Source of the DNA: an uncultured Candidatus Saccharibacteria bacterium
Lineage (GTDB): Bacteria > Patescibacteriota > Saccharimonadia > Saccharimonadales > Saccharimonadaceae
DNA length: 30,052 nt
Reading direction: 5' to 3'
NCBI GenBank assembly: GCA_937976315.1
Contig: CALJRR010000018.1
Location: 1 to 30,052, forward strand
A program made the position numbers and the translations under genes. Each line of letters starts with the position of its first letter. The first letter of the stretch is position 1. Shown one piece after another: positions 14,523-21,580 of the stretch. The notes under the pieces are model-generated. The model was not told the DNA's origin. It worked only from the letters and a program-made list of their open reading frames with translations, and ran no database searches.

Positions 14523-15512
14523 ATGGCTTTAGACTACGGTAAATATAACGGTAATGATGACTTTCGTGGCTTTTTAGCTGCGAACGGTTTACATGGTATG
14601 CTCTCTTATACCGGAAATGATGGTGGTGTAGACAGAGATGCTTTAATCAGAAAAAACCACCCTGATGGCCCAGGTTTTAACGATGCTAATGAGCTAGGGC
14701 GAGAATATACAATGACTAACGCGCTCGTTAGAAATTTATACAATAACTGGAACACGGTTAGAAATAATAGAAATAAACCAACTCCAACCCCATCAAACCC
14801 TCAAGGTAGCGGCTACTACAACCCCCAAGCGGCAGCCGAAGCAAAAGCAAGGGCAGACGAAATTGCGAAATATCGTGAACAAGAACGGGTGGCAGCTGAA
14901 GGTTTGGGCAGATTGGATCGCCAACGAGATATTTGGCGTGGTAATGTTGAAAATAACTATGCCAACCAGCTCAACGACCTTGAGAACAGCTACACCCAAA
15001 GCAAGGGCGCCTATGAGATGAACAAGCGAGACTCAGAAGCCCAAAACCGTGCGGTGCGTTCACAAATCATGGAAGACGCAAACAACCAAACCAACTCTTT
15101 GCGCCAGATGTTTGCGGCAGGTGGAGCAGGAGACTCGAGCGCAGCACAAATCGTTGCTCCTTGGGCGGTTGGCTTGGAAGCGAGCCGAAACGCCGGAAGC
15201 GCACAAGATGCTTTTGCCCGAGACCGCCGAAACCAAGACTTGGAGTTTGCCAGCGCAACTAACGCATACAACAAGAACAAGAAAGACTGGGAAACGAACC
15301 GCCAAGATGCGCTAAACAATGTTGATTCACAAATTGAAAGTAGCCGAATTGACTTGAATAACCGAATTATGGATGCAAGGCAGAAGCAAAAGACTGCCTC
15401 GATCGGAACAATAAAAAAAGCCGCATTTCTCTGTATCAACAGAGTGCGGTATTTGATTTTTCGTAGACTGCCAAGAAATAAAGAATTTCTTGGAGCCACG
15501 ATCGGGGCTTGA
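14523..15512 (+). CDS. Phage-virion-like coiled-coil protein, C-terminus broken
   Basis: The frame gives 329 residues, but the coding signal ends near 15,400. The last 35 or so codons run through a terminator hairpin and into the 3' end of a tRNA gene on the other strand. The start has AGAGGAAG just upstream. The N-terminal 75 residues are acidic and Gly/Asn-rich, followed by a Pro-rich linker (NKPTPTPSNPQGSGYYNPQ) and then long helical repeats rich in Asn, Gln, Arg and Ala. The segment QMFAAGGAGDSSAAQIVAPW followed by ARDRRNQDLE resembles minor structural proteins of tailed phages. No identity is certain. Composition is GC-richer than the ribosomal genes to its left, but it still uses CGA for arginine. 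Confidence 0.5.
   Translation: MALDYGKYNGNDDFRGFLAANGLHGMLSYTGNDGGVDRDALIRKNHPDGPGFNDANELGREYTMTNALVRNLYNNWNTVRNNRNKPTPTPSNPQGSGYYNPQAAAEAKARADEIAKYREQERVAAEGLGRLDRQRDIWRGNVENNYANQLNDLENSYTQSKGAYEMNKRDSEAQNRAVRSQIMEDANNQTNSLRQMFAAGGAGDSSAAQIVAPWAVGLEASRNAGSAQDAFARDRRNQDLEFASATNAYNKNKKDWETNRQDALNNVDSQIESSRIDLNNRIMDARQKQKTASIGTIKKAAFLCINRVRYLIFRRLPRNKEFLGATIGA
15411..15450 (-). terminator. Terminator of tRNA-Thr(GGT)
   Basis: CCGCA-TTT-CTCTG (15421-15433), loop TATCAA, CAGAG-TGCGG (15440-15449). On the minus strand it is followed by a run of T (plus-strand A-run 15413-15419). It lies 40 bases beyond the tRNA 3' end and marks DNA belonging to the right-hand part. Confidence 0.75.
15471..15493 (-). 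other. Pre-tRNA 3' trailer hairpin covering the CCA end
   Basis: On the minus strand CCAAGAAAT-TCTTT-ATTTCTTGG, a 9-bp stem whose first three bases are the encoded CCA of tRNA-Thr. Confidence 0.5.
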
Positions 15513-15566
15513 ACCCGAGACCTCATCCTTACCATGGATGCGCTCTACCAACTGAGCTATCGCGGC
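15491..15566 (-). tRNA. tRNA-Thr (anticodon GGT)
   Basis: 76 bases with encoded CCA. The acceptor stem GCCGCGA/TCGTGGC pairs (one G-T). D-arm GCTCAGTTGGTAGAGC, anticodon arm CATCC-ATGGTAA-GGATG with anticodon GGT, T-arm TCGGG-TTCAAGC-CCCGA. Reads ACC/ACT threonine codons. Its promoter and terminator are both visible. Confidence 0.95.
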
Positions 15567-15578
15567 GTAACAGGCTTA

Positions 15579-15608
15579 ATTTTAGCATATTAAGCCGTAT
15601 TTAATCAA
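15579..15608 (-). promoter_or_regulatory. Promoter of tRNA-Thr(GGT)
   Basis: Minus strand TTGATT (15608-15603), 18-base spacer, TAAAAT (15584-15579) preceded by TGC. The tRNA 5' end is 12 bases downstream. Confidence 0.65.
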
Positions 15609-15613
15609 CTGAG

Positions 15614-15901
15614 CTATTTTTTACGAGTGGATTTTTTGACTGGCGTGCCGGCTTCTTTTGGTAGCTTCGGCGTGACAAATGCCTCTATTATTCCCCACGC
15701 TACGCTATTGACTAAGAACGTAACGAACAATATTCCTGAAGCTGATGCCGCCAAGTGCGCCGATGAAGCGTTAAATAATGTCAATAATCCCGCTACGGCC
15801 AGACCAATTATGGCTAACATAATATAAGCGTATTGTAATTTCAATCGTTGGTTTTTTTCGCTATTCCATAATGCCAGAATAGATTTTGTAAATTCAAACA
15901 T
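15614..15901 (-). CDS. Small membrane protein, hypothetical
   Basis: 95 residues from the ATG at 15,901. Two hydrophobic segments (YIMLAIIGLAVAGLLTLF and ILFVTFLVNSVAWGIIEAF) are followed by a basic Lys/Arg/Pro tail (KLPKEAGTPVKKSTRKK). Function unknown. The frame also holds ATGs at 15,907 and 15,919, but these lie at or inside the -10 box of a very good promoter, so 15,901 is the likely start and the mRNA would be leaderless. It sits between tRNA-Tyr and tRNA-Thr genes on the same strand. Confidence 0.75.
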   Translation of the reverse strand: MFEFTKSILALWNSEKNQRLKLQYAYIMLAIIGLAVAGLLTLFNASSAHLAASASGILFVTFLVNSVAWGIIEAFVTPKLPKEAGTPVKKSTRKK

Positions 15902-15907
15902 ACTCAT

Positions 15908-15936
15908 ATAATAGCACATATGCTTATAAAAGTCAA
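15908..15936 (-). promoter_or_regulatory. Promoter of the small membrane protein, predicted leaderless
   Basis: Minus strand TTGACT (15936-15931), 17-base spacer, TATTAT (15913-15908). The ATG at 15,901 starts 6 bases after the -10. It decides the start codon of the gene. Confidence 0.8.
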
Positions 15937-15952
15937 TATTACTACTCTTTTT

Positions 15953-15983
15953 TTGTCTAAAAAAATCGCCCGTAAAGGCGATA
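15953..15983 (-). terminator. Terminator of the tRNA-Thr(TGT)-tRNA-Tyr unit
   Basis: ATCGCC-CGTAAA-GGCGAT hairpin; on the minus strand it is followed by a T run. Confidence 0.8.
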
Positions 15984-15992
15984 ATTCAATCT

Positions 15993-16077
15993 TGGTGCTG
16001 GAAGTAGGACTCGAACCTACGAAGCCTTACGGCGGGAGATTTACAGTCTCCTGTGATTGCCACTACACGATTCCAGC
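15993..16077 (-). tRNA. tRNA-Tyr (anticodon GTA)
   Basis: 85 bases, class II with a long variable arm (CGCCGTAAGGC). Acceptor GCTGGAA/TTCCAGC, anticodon arm GGAGA-CTGTAAA-TCTCC with anticodon GTA, T-arm GTAGG-TTCGAGT-CCTAC, encoded CCA. Six bases downstream of tRNA-Thr(TGT), so co-transcribed. Confidence 0.95.
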
Positions 16078-16083
16078 GTGATG

Positions 16084-16160
16084 TGGAGCCGCTTCTCGGG
16101 CTCGAACCGAGGACCTACGGTTTACAAAACCGTTGCTCTAGCCAACTGAGCTAAAGCGGC
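16084..16160 (-). tRNA. tRNA-Thr (anticodon TGT)
   Basis: 77 bases with encoded CCA. Acceptor GCCGCTT/AAGCGGC, D-arm GCTCAGTTGGCTAGAGC, anticodon arm ACGGT-TTTGTAA-ACCGT with anticodon TGT, T-arm CTCGG-TTCGAGC-CCGAG. First gene of a two-tRNA transcript. Confidence 0.95.
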
Positions 16161-16170
16161 AACTGAACTT

Positions 16171-16199
16171 ATTTTATCAATTTTTTCTCTCTGTGACAA
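16171..16199 (-). promoter_or_regulatory. Promoter of the tRNA-Thr(TGT)-tRNA-Tyr unit
   Basis: Minus strand TTGTCA (16199-16194), 17-base spacer, TAAAAT (16176-16171) preceded by TGA. It lies directly after the stop of the TPR gene. Confidence 0.8.
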
Positions 16200-16203
16200 G
16201 AGT

Positions 16204-16887
16204 TTACATAACTATTTTTCGTGGTTGATGTATTTTGCGCTGCTGGCGTGGACGTGGCGCGTCAGCTTTCTTTGATGACGTCGTCGGAGTTAGCATTTTT
16301 GTAGCTTTCTTGCGTAATTCTTCAGCTAATTCAGCCTGTCCGGCATTGTCGTAAGCCTCCGCTAGAATCTTCAGTGTTTGAGGAATCGGCTCTAACTCGA
16401 CAGCTTTTTCCAATGCATTGATAACCTTCTTCGTATTCCCTATTTTTTCCTGAACCTTAGCGTAAGCAATGTAGCGTGCCGCCAAATCATCTTCCATCTC
16501 CAATGCCTGCTCAAATGCTAGAGACGCCTTTTCATAGTTCTCTGTTTCGTAGTAAATTAAGCCGACGTTATGAAGGCTGGAGGCACTTGGCTCCAAACTC
16601 TGAGCAATCTCAAAACACTCGATAGCGTCTTTATATGCGCGCTGCTTGGCATATAAAATCCCCAAGCGGTTGTACGCCGTGGCGTTTTTCTCGTCGACTC
16701 GCAAAATTGTCAATAATGCCTTTTCCGCTCGCAAATATTTATTCTCACGAATTGATTCCTGGGCAATTTCCCATAACTGATCAAGTTTATTAGTAATCTT
16801 AGTTGGCAGATCGCCAGTTTCTTTAATTGACGGATGATAAAAAATCGCCCAAATCATTAAAATTAGAATGAGGAATAATCCAAACAT
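16204..16887 (-). CDS. Membrane-anchored TPR repeat protein (right copy)
   Basis: 227 residues, the counterpart of the gene at 4,575-5,243. N-terminal membrane segment (MFGLFLILILMIWAIFY), then tetratricopeptide repeats (ATAYNRLGILYAKQRAYKDA, SSLHNVGLIYYETENYEKA, ARYIAYAKVQEKIGNTKK) and a longer basic tail ending RQQRKIHQPRKIVM. Over the 84-residue core, 70 residues match the left copy. It has its own -10 box (TATAAT at 16902-16897, preceded by TGA) overlapping the stop of the HolB gene, 9 bases before the ATG, so the leader would be absent or 1-3 nt. The partner is unknown. Confidence 0.85.
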   Translation of the reverse strand: MFGLFLILILMIWAIFYHPSIKETGDLPTKITNKLDQLWEIAQESIRENKYLRAEKALLTILRVDEKNATAYNRLGILYAKQRAYKDAIECFEIAQSLEPSASSLHNVGLIYYETENYEKASLAFEQALEMEDDLAARYIAYAKVQEKIGNTKKVINALEKAVELEPIPQTLKILAEAYDNAGQAELAEELRKKATKMLTPTTSSKKADAPRPRQQRKIHQPRKIVM

Positions 16888-16896
16888 ATCTATACT

Positions 16897-16905
16897 ATTA
16901 TATCA
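16897..16905 (-). promoter_or_regulatory. Extended -10 promoter of the right TPR gene
   Basis: TGA-TATAAT on the minus strand, inside the last codons of the HolB gene; ATG 16,887 follows after 9 bases. No clear -35. Confidence 0.55.
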
Positions 16906-17707
16906 CAAGTTGCGTCAGCGCCAGCCTGACGTTGGCATTGGATTTTAACGCGCTCGCAACAGAGGTGGTTTTTTCAAGTTGCTCCTCAAGCGACGGATTC
17001 ATCCCGTGAGATAAAGCCTGAAAGCGAATCATATTTACTATAATATCCGTCAGCAATATCGCTTTTTGGCGGTCAGAAAAGTATTTGACGAGATCCTTAA
17101 ACGTGTCGTATTTTCGATTCGTGGCTAAAATTTGCTTTGCGTCGGTGGCTAATTGTCGATATTCGGCGAATTTTTCTGGATTTTCTGCTAATTCTTTAAT
17201 TAGTAATGGTCGCACCGCCGCTAAGAAAAGGATTTGCTGGCTAGAGGCGGGGTCTAAATTGTACTTTTCAAGCAGTTTTTTATCTTGGGCGGATGTCGTT
17301 TTATGAAGCGTCAATGTCTGGCAGCGAGATCTAACAGTGTCAAGCATCAACTTCGGGTTTTTCGCGACAAGGATAAAATTGGTGTTTTTATTCGGTTCTT
17401 CCAGCGCTTTCAGGAATGCATTTTGCGACGGCTCGGTCATCGAATCGGCTTCGTCAATGATAATAACTCGACGATTTATGGCGTAAGTTCGGAGCATAGA
17501 GATGAGCTCGCGGATTTGATCAACAGATATGGTCTGCTTTTCCGGAAGTGGTTTCAGGTGAAAAACATCGCTATTTTTTGCTAGCATTTGAGTCACGCCC
17601 AGCCCGTCAAGTCCGTAATCCGCAATCACCAAAAGTGCGTGCGGCAATTGCGATGAAATTTGGCTGATTTTTTGAGCGTCTCGAGCGGATATAATCACTT
17701 CAGACAT
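16898..17707 (-). CDS. holB: DNA polymerase III delta' clamp-loader subunit (right copy)
   Basis: AAA+ subunit that helps load the sliding clamp at the replication fork. 269 residues. VIIIDEADSMTEPSQNAFLK followed by ALEEPNKNTNF is the Walker-B-like/sensor segment, and VRSRCQ keeps the SRC motif. The P-loop region reads ADYGLDGLGVTQML, lacking the GKT needed for ATP binding, as is usual for delta'. The C-terminal half is the helical collar region. Its ATG directly follows the TAG of the RluA gene. It is better conserved than the left copy at 3,744-4,535, which supports the identity of both. Confidence 0.85.
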   Translation of the reverse strand: MSEVIISARDAQKISQISSQLPHALLVIADYGLDGLGVTQMLAKNSDVFHLKPLPEKQTISVDQIRELISMLRTYAINRRVIIIDEADSMTEPSQNAFLKALEEPNKNTNFILVAKNPKLMLDTVRSRCQTLTLHKTTSAQDKKLLEKYNLDPASSQQILFLAAVRPLLIKELAENPEKFAEYRQLATDAKQILATNRKYDTFKDLVKYFSDRQKAILLTDIIVNMIRFQALSHGMNPSLEEQLEKTTSVASALKSNANVRLALTQLVI

Positions 17708-18853
17708 CTATAAATCCTCTGGGAAGAATTTCTTGAACTCGTCAGGGATTGCGGCTTCAAAAACTTTTCTCTCGCCAGACGGCAAAGTTATCTCTAATTT
17801 TTGAGCATGCAACATCATACGACAATCCGAAGATTTTCCGTAAACTCGATCACCAAGAATCGGTGCATTCAAATGAGCCAAATGGACGCGCAATTGATGA
17901 GTTCGACCAGTGGTCGGCTTCAATTCCACAAGCGACTGAGTATCATTTTCCGCCAAAACATGGTAAGTCGTCTGAGCTGGTTTCCCGTTCGGATCTATAC
18001 GAAAAGTGCTCGGCGCCGAAGGATTGCGCCCAATCGGCAGATCAATTTTTGCGGCGTTCAACTTTGGCTTGCCGTCGGTTATCGCTATGTAGGTTTTCTT
18101 GGCGGTTCGCTCGGCAAATTGCCTCTGTAAATGCGCGGCAGATTCTGGGTTTTTGGCTATAATCAGTAGTCCCGAAGTGTCGCGATCAAGCCTATGGATA
18201 ATTCCTGGACGATCCGTGTCCGTCGCAAACGAAGTCTTCTGACGAATTATCTCTGCAACCGTCGACTCATCAGAAAGCCCGCCCTTTGCGTGTGTCAATA
18301 GCCCGCTTGGCTTATTGACGACAATCACATCATCATCCTCGTATAAAATCGGCAAATCAACGTCCGCCTGCTCTTTTTCTGGCAAATTAAGCGCAATCTC
18401 ATCAGTTTCATCAACCTCAAATTTTGGCGTCGTCACGACTTTATTATTGACCGAAACATATCCAGCTTTTATGTATTTTTGCCAAAGACTTCGGGAAATT
18501 GTCGTGTCAAATTTGGTCGATAAATAAATATCCAAGCGCACTTTGGTCGGCGAAATTTTGAACATTATGACATACTTTCCCTGGAACGGCGTTTCGATAA
18601 ATTCTGGGTCTAGCGGATTCGGCAAAATCTCGGCGTTATCTGGTTTTTCCGTCCACAATTCGTCAATAGATTCTTCGTCAACAATTGAACCGTAAAGCAG
18701 CGCAAAGTGCTGCTTATTCAAAATAAATTCCGCAAAAACGTGCGACTCGTCCGTTTGAATTTCCAGCCGACGCAGTGCTTTGACGGGCGTATTATCGTCC
18801 GCTAATTTGTACAATCTAGCTATTTTCAGCACTGTCCGAGGCAATATTTTCAC
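17708..18853 (-). CDS. RluA-family RNA pseudouridine synthase with N-terminal extension (right copy)
   Basis: 381 residues starting with GTG at 18,853, with GGAG 6 bases upstream. About 100 N-terminal residues form an extension shared with the left copy (both have a stretch ending NPLD). Then an S4 domain (VRLDIYLSTKFDTTISRSL, about 104-150), then the catalytic domain with HRLDRDTSG and the catalytic aspartate at 223, then GRTHQLRVHL. Around the active site 27 of 39 residues equal the left copy. It lies 12 bases after trpS and abuts holB, so the three are probably one transcript. The target RNA site is unknown. Confidence 0.9.
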   Translation of the reverse strand: MKILPRTVLKIARLYKLADDNTPVKALRRLEIQTDESHVFAEFILNKQHFALLYGSIVDEESIDELWTEKPDNAEILPNPLDPEFIETPFQGKYVIMFKISPTKVRLDIYLSTKFDTTISRSLWQKYIKAGYVSVNNKVVTTPKFEVDETDEIALNLPEKEQADVDLPILYEDDDVIVVNKPSGLLTHAKGGLSDESTVAEIIRQKTSFATDTDRPGIIHRLDRDTSGLLIIAKNPESAAHLQRQFAERTAKKTYIAITDGKPKLNAAKIDLPIGRNPSAPSTFRIDPNGKPAQTTYHVLAENDTQSLVELKPTTGRTHQLRVHLAHLNAPILGDRVYGKSSDCRMMLHAQKLEITLPSGERKVFEAAIPDEFKKFFPEDL

Positions 18854-18865
18854 GCGATTTGCTCC

Positions 18866-19975
18866 CTATTTTCGAAGCCCTACAGCTTTTTGAACACGGT
18901 ACAAAGTTTCATTGGCGACGACATTCATGTCTTTTTCACTAGAAGCCAGCTTCTCTTCAATTGCTTGCTCATCAACCGCCGCAAGCCGATTCTGAAAATT
19001 CTCCAAAAATTCCGCGACTTCGTCAGCCACAATTCGCTTGAAATCACCATAACGATCCATACCAAAGTACTCGTTGGCGGTCTGCTCCAGAGTAACTTCC
19101 CTGCCAGCGTCTTGTCGAACCAATGTCAAAATCTCCAGCAAATTAGAAATTCCCGGCTGGTTTTCCTTGTCATATTGAACTTTGCCAATTGAATCTGTTG
19201 TTGCGCTCATTATTTTCTTATGTGCCGATTTTGGATCGTCAGAAAGGAAAATAATTCCCTTGCCGCTCTCGTCAGATTTGCTCATTTTCTTCGCTGGATT
19301 CACGAGATCTTTAATCCTCAATCCTTGATCTTTTCCGAAGAATTGATGTTGCTGAATTACGGGTTTTGGCACGATAAATAGATCGCCAAACTTACGATTC
19401 ATTCGCTCGGCAATATCACGCGTGAACTCCAAATGCTGGGTCTGATCGTCGCCAACTGGCACGTAAGTCGCGCCGTAAAGCAAGATGTCGGCAGCCATCA
19501 GGACAGGATAGTTAAATAGTCCGACGGAGATATTTCTGTCTATAGTGTCCCAAATTCTCTGTTCGTCAGACATTTCCCCCTTGGTTATTTTACTATCAAG
19601 AAACTTACGCGATTTGTCTTTGAACTGTGTCATTATGCTCATCCTGCCAAACCCAGTGAAGCAATCTAAAATCCATGTTAGCTCGCTGTGAGCTGGGATA
19701 TAACTTTGGCGATATAGATGAATGGAGGGATTGTCTAACGACAATCCAGCGGCGGCGTAAACTCGCGCGTTATTTAGGACGCTGTCGTATAACTTGCTGT
19801 GGTCAATTGGCGTCGTAAAACTGTGAAGGTCTGGGATGAATAGATTGATGTCGTATTCGTCCGAGCGACGTTTCGCCATGTTGATAATTGGCAAAATAGC
19901 CCCAAAGTAATTACCTATGTGGATGTTATTGTTGGCGCGCACGCCAGTGAGGATGACGGGTTTTGATGGTTTCAT
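18866..19975 (-). CDS. trpS: Tryptophan--tRNA ligase, standard bacterial type
   Basis: Charges tRNA-Trp. 369 residues; the class I signatures are HIGN at 19-22 (NIHIGNYFGA) and KMSKS at 230-234. MAADILLYGATYVPVGDDQ is the Trp-site/adenylate segment of the common bacterial type. It differs strongly from the TrpS at 1,531-2,571, which has HIGH and a shorter body; the two belong to different subfamilies although they occupy the same slot next to rluA. The start follows a -10 box (TATAAT 19988-19983, preceded by TGT) by 7 bases, so a leaderless transcript is expected. Confidence 0.95.
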   Translation of the reverse strand: MKPSKPVILTGVRANNNIHIGNYFGAILPIINMAKRRSDEYDINLFIPDLHSFTTPIDHSKLYDSVLNNARVYAAAGLSLDNPSIHLYRQSYIPAHSELTWILDCFTGFGRMSIMTQFKDKSRKFLDSKITKGEMSDEQRIWDTIDRNISVGLFNYPVLMAADILLYGATYVPVGDDQTQHLEFTRDIAERMNRKFGDLFIVPKPVIQQHQFFGKDQGLRIKDLVNPAKKMSKSDESGKGIIFLSDDPKSAHKKIMSATTDSIGKVQYDKENQPGISNLLEILTLVRQDAGREVTLEQTANEYFGMDRYGDFKRIVADEVAEFLENFQNRLAAVDEQAIEEKLASSEKDMNVVANETLYRVQKAVGLRK

Positions 19976-19982
19976 TAAGTAT

Positions 19983-19991
19983 ATTATAACA
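19983..19991 (-). promoter_or_regulatory. Extended -10 promoter of right trpS, predicted leaderless
   Basis: Minus strand TGT-TATAAT (hexamer 19988-19983), then 7 bases to ATG 19,975. The -35 region is weak (TTACTT at 16-base spacing). Confidence 0.6.
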
Positions 19992-20015
19992 TTATTCGAT
20001 CGTTAAGTAATGGGA

Positions 20016-20318
20016 CTATAGTTGTTGCTTTATAATCTTTAAAGATTTTTTATATGTAGACGCTATATCATTTTCTATCTTTCGTATGGCTGATACATCA
20101 CTTTGGGATGTTGCTATGCCATCAAAGTTACTTGCTAAATCATCCCAGTCAATTGTTGGATAGTCATCTTTATCGCAGTCAGTCAATCTCGCCATTGCAA
20201 AACACAATACGTCAAGCGATACAGCCGTCCCGATTTTGTCTTGCGAATCTCGGTAGAGGTCAATGATTTCACGAGCAATGATAGCCTGTTGTATACGGTT
20301 ATTATCAGCTTTCAGCAT
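20016..20318 (-). CDS. Small hypothetical protein
   Basis: 100 residues, soluble, acidic in the middle (DCDKDDYPTIDWDDLASN), with helical ends. It overlaps the end of the HAM1-like gene by 14 bases, so it is translationally coupled to it. No motif recognised. It is absent from the left-hand version of the block. Confidence 0.65.
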   Translation of the reverse strand: MLKADNNRIQQAIIAREIIDLYRDSQDKIGTAVSLDVLCFAMARLTDCDKDDYPTIDWDDLASNFDGIATSQSDVSAIRKIENDIASTYKKSLKIIKQQL

Positions 20319-20901
20319 CTATTAAATAATCCCTCAACATCGCGAGCCCGTCAACTTTCTCAATTATCGTCAGATATTCCTGCCATTCTTCGTCGTTCAA
20401 TTCTGCCAAACTGCGACCAGGAAAGCTCGGGTGTCCATAAATATATAACAATTCCGTCCAGCCATGGAGATTGTCGCCACGTGGCTCGTCAACGATAAAT
20501 CCCTCTTCGTTGGATACGAAAATGTGGTCTTTTTCGCCGTCAAAATAGCCAACCGCAAAAGAAAAAATAGCTCGACGATCAGCCTCGCCCTTCATTAACT
20601 TAATAATGCCGGGATAACTAAAGCTATTCAGTAGCAATTTAACAAACGGCCCCGGAAATCCTTTCAGCGCTGGAATGAAAAAACCGCGGTCATCAACGAC
20701 CAGGCGCTTGTTTGGAAACGCTTTCTTGGCTTGAGATAATTTACTTTTGGCAATCGTCTGAATATCCAGCCCTCGCCCCTCGTCAAAATCATAATCGAGC
20801 TGCCTTAAATCAACACCAAGCGGCTGAAGGAGTTCTTGAAGACTGGTGAATTTACTGTGGTTGGAAGTGATAAAATAAATTGGGCTATTTTCTTGTTTCA
20901 T
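20305..20901 (-). CDS. HAM1/RdgB-like non-canonical purine NTP pyrophosphatase, divergent
   Basis: 198 residues. It appears to belong to the Ham1/RdgB family, which removes ITP, XTP or dITP from nucleotide pools. YFITSNHSKFTSLQELL stands for the usual (A)TGNxxKxxE strand-helix, and VVDDRGFFIPALKGFPGPF for the substrate/metal motif (EDxGLxVDALxGxPGxYS). The usual late SHR motif is not obvious (HPSFPGRSLAEL), so substrate specificity may differ. The start follows a -10 TATACT by 7 bases (leaderless). Located between the grpB remnant and a small unknown gene. Confidence 0.75.
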   Translation of the reverse strand: MKQENSPIYFITSNHSKFTSLQELLQPLGVDLRQLDYDFDEGRGLDIQTIAKSKLSQAKKAFPNKRLVVDDRGFFIPALKGFPGPFVKLLLNSFSYPGIIKLMKGEADRRAIFSFAVGYFDGEKDHIFVSNEEGFIVDEPRGDNLHGWTELLYIYGHPSFPGRSLAELNDEEWQEYLTIIEKVDGLAMLRDYLIDAES

Positions 20902-20902
20902 A

Positions 20903-20964
20903 TTGATAAGTATACGCTAACTAACGTTATTTTGCAGATTTTTAATACTTGTGTCGTACGGAAT
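20903..20964. repeat. 62-base imperfect direct repeat, copy A
   Basis: 57 of 62 bases match copy B at 21,519-21,580; all five differences are transitions. On the minus strand it encodes a remnant of the last 15 codons of the CYTH gene (IPYDTSIKNLQNNVS, stop) and then the TATACT promoter box that serves the HAM1-like gene. Confidence 0.85.
20909..20914 (-). promoter_or_regulatory. -10 box of the HAM1-like gene, predicted leaderless
   Basis: TATACT on the minus strand, 7 bases before ATG 20,901, contained in the 62-base repeat. Confidence 0.5.
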
Positions 20965-20977
20965 ATGAATGAGGAGA

Positions 20978-21499
20978 TTAGCCGCCATTTTTCCACTGCC
21001 TGGCACGTTGCAATAACTTATCGACATAAGCTGCTTTAAGTTTTTTATACGCTGACCTGTCGTAATTTGCTTGCTTGGCATATTGATATTTTATCTTTGA
21101 ATATTGATCAGCTTCGTCATTGTGAGACCTTAGATAATCTCTGATAATTAAGAAGTTATCGTGCGTTTCAGTATTCGCGACCGCGAGGTGAATATGAATA
21201 TCGCCCTCGCCAGTTTATTCTTGTCGGGACGCCAGGAAGATATACCCTTGACGGGAACTTGGATTTAATGAAGGAAAATATCCAATTGCTACCAATTTGT
21301 CCCGCAGCTCGTTCATGTGTTCGTTATCTTTAGCAGAAATAAGGATATCTAGGATATTTTTACCATCCAAACCAAGTACCGCGGTGCTGCCGACATGATG
21401 AATTTGCGAACTATCCGCAAGCACTAGCGCTAATTTATTTTTCACGCGCGTAAAGACAGCCGATATGTCTTTTTTGGATCTTTTAATTTCAACCGACAT
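20978..21499 (-). pseudogene. GrpB family protein, interrupted by an in-frame stop
   Basis: The complete frame would be 173 residues, the usual GrpB length. The first 94 codons (MSVEIKRSKKDISAVF, then QIHHVGSTAVLGLDGKNILD, the nucleotidyltransferase-like HVGSTAVxGLxxKxxxDI motif) end at TAA 21,217-21,215. The frame then continues unbroken through TGEGDIHIHLAVA, LIIRDYLRSHNDEADQYSK and YKKLKAAYVDKLLQRARQW to TAA at 20,978. One base change would restore the gene, so it is a recent nonsense mutation, a sequencing error, or a split gene. The start has AGGAGGT close upstream. The -10 TATACT (21,530-21,525) lies in repeat copy B. GrpB proteins resemble nucleotidyltransferases; their role is poorly known. 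Confidence 0.85.
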
Positions 21500-21518
21500 A
21501 AGACCTCCTAAATTTAAT

Positions 21519-21580
21519 TTGATAAGTATACGCTAACTAACGTTATTTTGCAGGTTTCTAATGCTCGTATCGTACGGAAT
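21519..21580. repeat. 62-base imperfect direct repeat, copy B
   Basis: Contains the genuine 3' end of the CYTH gene (IPYDTSIRNLQNNVS, stop) and the TATACT box upstream of grpB. Together with copy A it brackets grpB. Confidence 0.85.

Noticed and set aside
15011..15535. 174-codon minus-strand frame under the phage-like gene
   Set aside because: It begins inside the tRNA-Thr gene and has no start signals; antisense shadow of a helical, Arg/Gln-rich gene.
15549..15617. 12-base direct repeat CAACTGAGCTAT in the tRNA-Thr D-arm and at 15,606, as an attachment-site duplication
   Set aside because: It is too short, overlaps the tRNA promoter -35 region, and nothing that looks like an integrated element lies between the copies.
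21215..21217. Stop-codon recoding as explanation for the interrupted grpB
   Set aside because: The codon is TAA, which ends many intact genes here; CPR recoding concerns UGA, and UGA is also used as a stop in this window.
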